DNA of 64,000 bases, from assembly GCF_004331435.1 (NCBI RefSeq), contig NZ_SJKA01000002.1:372001-436000 (forward strand), in the 5' to 3' direction. The notes under the pieces are model-generated. The model worked only from the letters and a program-made list of their open reading frames with translations, was not told where the DNA came from and did no database searches. Positions 60,236 through 64,000 of the stretch are shown in pieces (position 1 is the first letter of the stretch; each line of letters begins with the position of its first letter). A program made the translations under genes and the position numbers. Origin of the DNA: Kribbella sindirgiensis. GTDB taxonomy: Bacteria > Actinomycetota > Actinomycetes > Propionibacteriales > Kribbellaceae.

Positions 60236-60328
60236 CCCACCCCGCTTGCCCACCCCGCTTGCCCACCCCGCTTGCCCACCCCGCTTGCCCGCCCCGCTTG
60301 CCCGCCCCGCTTGCCCGCACCCCGCCTG
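60236..60328. repeat. 13-bp tandem repeat
   Basis: Four perfect copies of CCCACCCCGCTTG (60236-60287), two of CCCGCCCCGCTTG (60288-60313), and one degenerate copy to 60328. A minisatellite that could vary in copy number between strains. Confidence 0.9.
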
Positions 60329-60388
60329 CCCGCACCCGCTCTCCCCTCCCCCTCGCCGCATCCGCCCACCCACCCACCCGCCTGCATT

Positions 60389-60490
60389 TGGTGGGTCGAC
60401 CAGCGAAATGCGGGGTTCCACACCCTGGTTACCGGTCCAGAACCCCCAATTTGCCTGGCCAACCCAGCAATTTGGCTGGCCTACCCATCA
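60389..60490. repeat. Palindromic repeat element, copy B
   Basis: Same family as 21012-21125. One inverted 21-bp unit (60389-60409), the 47-bp core (60406-60452) with identical end sequences AAATGCGGGGTTCC and CAGAACCCCCAA, and two tandem 21-bp units (60449-60469, 60470-60490; ATTTGCCTGG... and ATTTGGCTGG...). The core length equals that of copy A, while the central 18 bp differ. Relative to the core, the double units sit on the opposite side from copy A. Confidence 0.8.
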
Positions 60491-60578
60491 AACGCGGAGG
60501 CGGGCACGGCGGGGAGCCCGCGGGTCAGGCGGTAAGCGGTGGGCCGCGCAGGTCGGTTGGTGTGTGGTCGGGCCGCCC

Positions 60579-60654
60579 GGGTGGGGTGGTGGCCGGGTGG
60601 GGTGGTGGCCGGGTGGGGTGGTGGCCGGGTGGGGTGGTGGCTGGGTGGGGTGGT
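60579..60654. repeat. 16-bp G-rich tandem repeat
   Basis: Three perfect copies and one single-base variant of GGGTGGGGTGGTGGCC (60579-60642), then a partial copy. Runs of G at regular spacing could fold as a G-quadruplex on the plus strand. Confidence 0.9.
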
Positions 60655-60667
60655 TGTGGAGCGGGGG

Positions 60668-61324
60668 TTAGTTGGGGGCGCGGCGTCGGCGGCGGGCTCG
60701 GGTGGAGAGCGGGAGGGGGTGGGTGTCCAGGGGGAGGTCGTCGGTGGGGGCGGGGCCGCCGGCGAGGAGTTGGTGGTAGGCGGACCAGGTGGTGGCGCGG
60801 GGCGGGATGTTGCCGATGGCATCTACTCGGGTGACGGGGTGGGTGCCTTCGTGGATCGGGTTCCAGAGGTCGGCGTCGCTGCGCAGGCCGCGGAGTTCGC
60901 CGAAGAGCTCGCGGCCGAACCAGCACGGGTAGCTCTCGCCGTCGTCGTACCGGCTGACGCCGATCGGCGTGGAGGCCTCGGCGACGAGCGACCAGACGGT
61001 GGCGGACGTGATCCCGGGCTGATCACCGAGCAGTACGACGATCCCGTCCGCCCGCCGGTCGACCGCGTCCAGCGCCGGCACGATCGACGCACTACCGGTG
61101 TCGGAGTGCGGCGACTCGACCACCCGCACACCGTCGAGGTCGATCCGGTCGTGGACCTGCTCCGACGCGCTGCCGAGCGTCACGACCAGTTGGTCGAACG
61201 AACACTCCCGCGCGCTCTCCAGCGCGGCGCCGAGCAGCGTGCCGCCCTGATAGGCCAGCAACTGCCAGGGAGAACCGAGATGCGGCGAACTGTCCGCGCC
61301 CAGCAAAAGCCCCGTGATGAACAT
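60668..61324 (-). CDS. MobA/MocA-like nucleotidyltransferase
   Basis: A 218-residue NTP-transferase of the MobA-like type, which in relatives attaches CMP or GMP to molybdopterin. MFITGLLLGADSSPHLGSPW is the nucleotide loop (family LLLAAGxSxRxGxxK); here several consensus residues are changed (GADSSPHLGSPW lacks the Arg and Lys), which may reduce activity. ADGIVVLLGDQPGITSATVW is the conserved metal-binding DQP element. The C-terminus ends in an Arg-rich tail. The start ATG 61324 matches the first strand. No molybdenum enzyme genes are adjacent. Confidence 0.8.
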   Translation of the reverse strand: MFITGLLLGADSSPHLGSPWQLLAYQGGTLLGAALESARECSFDQLVVTLGSASEQVHDRIDLDGVRVVESPHSDTGSASIVPALDAVDRRADGIVVLLGDQPGITSATVWSLVAEASTPIGVSRYDDGESYPCWFGRELFGELRGLRSDADLWNPIHEGTHPVTRVDAIGNIPPRATTWSAYHQLLAGGPAPTDDLPLDTHPLPLSTRARRRRRAPN

Positions 61325-61481
61325 TTGCGGGTCAACTCCCCACCCGGGACAGCGCGACCATTCGACGACCCTTCTGCTGGTCCCCGAGCGTACGCAAGCC
61401 GAGCCTCGATCGAACCCTTTGCCATGGGCACGTGTCAACGACCGTCCGGAAAGTGGGCGGAAATGACCGGAAAATGGGCAG

Positions 61482-61499
61482 CCTGCGGCCTACCGCAGG
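61482..61499 (-). terminator. Terminator of the DUF4245 gene
   Basis: Perfect 7-bp inverted repeat CCTGCGG / CCGCAGG with a four-base loop, 13 bp after the DUF4245 stop codon on the minus strand. Confidence 0.65.
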
Positions 61500-61511
61500 T
61501 CAGCACAAATA

Positions 61512-62138
61512 TCAGCGCAGGACCGAAGCGAACGCTTCAAGCGCCGGATATCCGGCATTTCCGGCGACGATCGTCGTCACCCCGGAACCCACCAGGAGCA
61601 AGGCGTTCTCGTTCTTCCGGTCGAGCAGCACCTTGCGTTGCCAGGTCACGCCGCCGACCGACGTCGTACCGTCGTCCGACGTCCGGCCGAGCTTCTCGGC
61701 GACGTATTTCCCGCCGCTGACATTCGACTGCTCGAGGCCGACGTATTTCTTCTCGTTCGTCACGATCCCGAGGTGCCAGGTGATCGGCTCCTGCTGCGGG
61801 GTGCGGAACTCCACGCTGGTCGCGGTCCAGCCGGACGGCATCGGCTCCGGTCCGCGGACCCAGGAGGCGGCCTTGCGGGCATCCTGCAACTGGGCGGTGT
61901 ACTCGACCGCCTTGGGCTCCGCCTCTTTCTTCGGGCGCCACGTGACGGTGATCAGGAACGCGACCACGGCGAGGCAGATCACCAGCGCGAACACCATGTT
62001 CCCGACGGTCTGCGACTTCCGCTTGTCCCGCCGGTACGCCTGCCGGTACTCGTTCGCCTCCGCCTGGATCTGCGCCTTCTCGCGCGCCTTCTCCTGCGCT
62101 GCGGCGTCGTTGGAAGCGCCCTGACCTGTCGAACTCAT
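61512..62138 (-). CDS. DUF4245 domain-containing membrane protein
   Basis: A 208-residue protein: a basic cytoplasmic N-terminus with a coiled segment ([20 protein letters not shown]), one membrane helix (about 46-66; [17 protein letters not shown]), and an extracytoplasmic domain of the DUF4245 family ([30 protein letters not shown]). Function unknown; the family is restricted to Actinobacteria and is a regular neighbour of glpX (Rv1100 beside Rv1099c in M. tuberculosis), as here. GACACT six bases before the ATG may be a -10 box. Divergent from glpX. Confidence 0.87.
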   Translation of the reverse strand: MSSTGQGASNDAAAQEKAREKAQIQAEANEYRQAYRRDKRKSQTVGNMVFALVICLAVVAFLITVTWRPKKEAEPKAVEYTAQLQDARKAASWVRGPEPMPSGWTATSVEFRTPQQEPITWHLGIVTNEKKYVGLEQSNVSGGKYVAEKLGRTSDDGTTSVGGVTWQRKVLLDRKNENALLLVGSGVTTIVAGNAGYPALEAFASVLR

Positions 62139-62287
62139 ACCGACAGTGTCTCGCGAGGTGCAATCCGCCCGAACAGCGGCCAAGGACGTTGGCTACGATC
62201 CGTTGGCATGAGCGAGCGCAGCGAGCGAACAACAACAGAGCCGACCTTGTCGCTCATGCTGGAGCCGAGCGCCAGCGAGGCGGAAGC

Positions 62288-63322
62288 ATGAGCGACCCGA
62301 CTACGCCACCTGCCCATCTCGAGGTCGACGCGCACGCGCCCGACCGGAACCTGGCGCTCGAACTGGTCCGGGTCACCGAGGCCGCGGCGATGGCGGCGGG
62401 CCGCTGGGTCGGCCGCGGCGACAAGAACGGCGCCGACGGCGCGGCGGTGAACGCGATGCGTACGCTGATCGGCACTGTCGGTATGGACGGTGTCGTGGTG
62501 ATCGGCGAGGGCGAGAAGGACAACGCCCCGATGCTCTACAACGGCGAGCAGGTCGGCTCCGGCGAAGGCCCGGCCTGCGACGTGGCGGTCGACCCGGTCG
62601 ACGGTACGACGCTGGTCGCGAAGGGCATGGCCAACGGCATCGCGGTGATGGCGGTGTCCGCGCGCAACTCGATGTACGACCCGTCCGCGGTCTTCTACAT
62701 GGAGAAGCTCGTCGTCGGACCGGAGGCGGCCGAGGTGGTCGACATCCGGCTCCCGGTCGCCGAGAACATCCGCCGCGTCGCGAAGGCGAAGGGCAGCTCG
62801 GTCGACGACGTCACCGTCGTACTGCTGGACCGTCCGCGGCACGACGAGCTCGCCACCCAGATCCGCGCCACCGGCGCCCGGATCAAGTTCATCTCCGACG
62901 GCGACGTGGCCGGCGCGGTCGAGGCGGCCCGTCCGGACACCGGTCTGGACATGCTGCTCGGTATCGGCGGTACGCCGGAAGGCATCATCGCCGCCTGCGC
63001 GATGAAGTGCCTGGGCGGGAAGATCCAGGGCAAGCTCTGGCCGCGGAACGACGCGGAGCGGCAGCAGGCGCTCGACGCCGGGCACGACCTGGACCAGGTG
63101 CTCGACACCGACGACCTGGTGAGCGGCGACGACTGCTTCTTCGTCGCGACCGGCATCACCGACGGCGAACTGCTCCGCGGGGTCCGCTACGGCCGCTCGA
63201 CCGCCCGTACGCACTCGCTCGTGATGCGCTCGCGCAGCGGCACGATCCGTTCCATCGAAAGCGTCCACCAGCTCGAGAAGCTCCGCGCGTACTCCGCCAT
63301 CGACTTCGAGCACGCCCGATGA
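62288..63322 (+). CDS. glpX: Class II fructose-1,6-bisphosphatase
   Basis: GlpX, 344 residues, hydrolyses fructose-1,6-bisphosphate to fructose-6-phosphate in gluconeogenesis. Metal- and substrate-site motifs are [35 protein letters not shown] and [20 protein letters not shown]. It is the major FBPase of many actinobacteria. The ATG at 62288 overlaps the stop of a 27-codon frame (62208-62291) that may be a leader or chance. Its stop overlaps the downstream kinase start (ATGA). Confidence 0.96.
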   Translation: MSDPTTPPAHLEVDAHAPDRNLALELVRVTEAAAMAAGRWVGRGDKNGADGAAVNAMRTLIGTVGMDGVVVIGEGEKDNAPMLYNGEQVGSGEGPACDVAVDPVDGTTLVAKGMANGIAVMAVSARNSMYDPSAVFYMEKLVVGPEAAEVVDIRLPVAENIRRVAKAKGSSVDDVTVVLLDRPRHDELATQIRATGARIKFISDGDVAGAVEAARPDTGLDMLLGIGGTPEGIIAACAMKCLGGKIQGKLWPRNDAERQQALDAGHDLDQVLDTDDLVSGDDCFFVATGITDGELLRGVRYGRSTARTHSLVMRSRSGTIRSIESVHQLEKLRAYSAIDFEHAR

Positions 63323-64000
63323 GCACACCTGTCCTCGTCATCGGCGAGGCTCTCGTGGACATCGTCGGGACCGCTGCCAAGAACCGCAACGGCAACGGCA
63401 AGCCGAAGGCGATCCCCGGCGGGTTCGCCGCGAACGTCGCGGTCGGGCTCGCGCGGATGGGCGTCCCGACCGAGCTGGTGGCCCGCTTCGGCACCGATCC
63501 GTACGGCGACCTGCTCGGCGCGCACCTGTTCGGGAACGGGGTCCAGCTCGCGCCCGGGACGGTGGATCCCGCCGTCCGGACCAGCACCGCGACCGCGACC
63601 CTGGACGCCGACGGGGTGGCGACCTACAAGTTCGACATGACCTGGGACCCGCCGGCGCTGTCGCTGACCCGCGGCTGCCCGGCGATCCACACCGGGTCGA
63701 TCGCGATGATGCTCGAGCCTGGGGCGAGCGCGATTCGTGAGTTCCTGAAGTCGGTCGCGGATCAGCCCGTGACGGTCACGCTCGACCCGAACGCGCGGCC
63801 GGCGATCACCCCCGATCCGGTGCCGGCGTGGGCCGCCGTTCGCGAACTCGCGGCCCTGTCCGACCTGGTGAAGCTGAGCGACGAGGACTGCGAGTTCTTC
63901 CGGCCCGGTGTCTCGCTCGACGACATCGCGGAGGAGCTGCTGACGGCCGAGCGGACGCAGTGCGTGGTGATCACTCGCGGCGGAAGCGGCGCGCTCGGCG
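63319..64000 (+). CDS. PfkB family carbohydrate kinase (fructokinase-like), cut by window edge
   Basis: The first 227 codons of a ribokinase/PfkB-type sugar kinase. The N-terminal [11 protein letters not shown] and the substrate-site motif [20 protein letters not shown] match fructokinases; [11 protein letters not shown] and TRGGSGALG approach the C-terminal catalytic GAGD motif, which lies beyond the window. Translational coupling with glpX suggests a shared role in the fructose-phosphate pool. The substrate (fructose) is inferred from the motif style and neighbour. Confidence 0.9.
   Translation, partial: MSTPVLVIGEALVDIVGTAAKNRNGNGKPKAIPGGFAANVAVGLARMGVPTELVARFGTDPYGDLLGAHLFGNGVQLAPGTVDPAVRTSTATATLDADGVATYKFDMTWDPPALSLTRGCPAIHTGSIAMMLEPGASAIREFLKSVADQPVTVTLDPNARPAITPDPVPAWAAVRELAALSDLVKLSDEDCEFFRPGVSLDDIAEELLTAERTQCVVITRGGSGALG

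Larger units (their letters stand above)
60233..60667. other. Repeat-rich intergenic region (435 bp)
   Basis: No gene is seen here. In order: a 13-bp tandem repeat (60236-60328), a C-rich stretch, the second copy of the palindromic repeat element (60389-60490), and a 16-bp G-rich tandem repeat (60579-60654). It separates the SMR efflux gene from the convergent nucleotidyltransferase gene. Confidence 0.8.

Noticed and set aside
60236-60313. Possible CRISPR array
   Set aside because: Units are contiguous 13-bp copies with no spacers, so this is a simple tandem repeat.
62208-62291. 27-codon frame (MSERSER...) ending on the glpX start codon
   Set aside because: The beginning is a common actinobacterial sequence word rich in AGCG repeats; no ribosome site was found. 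It could be a leader peptide but cannot be supported.

Overview
The window is about 64 kb of a very GC-rich actinobacterial chromosome. Mycothiol biosynthesis (mshB), the actinobacterial DapD, a 7Fe ferredoxin, an Sdh1-type succinate dehydrogenase and the gene neighbourhood ychF / ispH / xseA-xseB / DUF4245 / glpX all point to Actinomycetia. Heavy use of GTAC-containing words and many paired regulator/enzyme modules suggest Kribbella or a close member of Propionibacteriales; this genus call is an inference. I see no rRNA, tRNA, CRISPR array, prophage or intact insertion sequence.

Layout. 1-9.7 kb: start of a GH92-like protein, epimerase and phosphotransferase, dapD, a secreted cell-wall-type protein, ferredoxin, two stand-alone genes (a Rv0428c-type GNAT and a PemK-like protein), a VanW protein, a flavin reductase, mshB and a small LuxR-type regulator. 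9.8-15.9 kb: an oligopeptide/dipeptide ABC importer on the minus strand in the order permease, permease, ATPase, ATPase, binding protein. 16-21 kb: Nudix hydrolase, a conserved unknown with a CxxC motif, and the three-gene succinate dehydrogenase operon preceded by a small unknown gene. 21-32.7 kb: UbiB-like kinase, MFS exporter, secreted DUF4091 glycosidase, pterin dehydratase, secreted beta-propeller, VOC protein, AraC regulator, two-domain acyltransferase, secreted deacetylase, DedA protein. 32.8-41.3 kb: mostly small accessory modules: P450 with divergent ArsR and SRPBCC, a UTRA remnant, a DUF5302 micro-protein, a LysE exporter, a frameshifted WYL regulator, and a methionine aminopeptidase divergent from an XRE regulator. 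41.8-64 kb: the conserved ychF...ispH-xseAB...DUF4245-glpX backbone, interrupted by accessory genes (deacetylase, methyltransferase, GH64 glucanase, a second ArsR-SRPBCC pair with a Rieske oxygenase, NmrA/HxlR pair, SigE-type sigma factor, TetR-FMN reductase-SMR efflux), ending in a fructokinase-like gene cut by the window edge.

How genes work together. Translational coupling (ATGA or GTGA overlaps) is common: phosphotransferase/epimerase, sdhA/sdhB, xseA/xseB, ArsR/SRPBCC, glpX/kinase. Several divergent regulator-target pairs have visible operators in the shared region (ArsR-P450, TetR-FMN reductase, XRE-methionine aminopeptidase). At about a dozen genes a TANNNT-like -10 box lies exactly six bases before the start codon, so the first transcribed base would be the start codon itself (leaderless mRNA); this decided several start choices.

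Unexplained non-coding structure is concentrated in four places: a 180-bp near-complete hairpin before a deacetylase gene (44384-44563), whose arm differences are nearly all plus-strand G-U wobbles; a 625-bp element bounded by 32-bp inverted repeats with five copies of a 16-bp motif (51460-52084); and two copies, 39 kb apart, of a palindromic repeat with a 47-bp core and 21-bp flanking units (21012-21125 and 60389-60490), the second embedded among tandem repeats.
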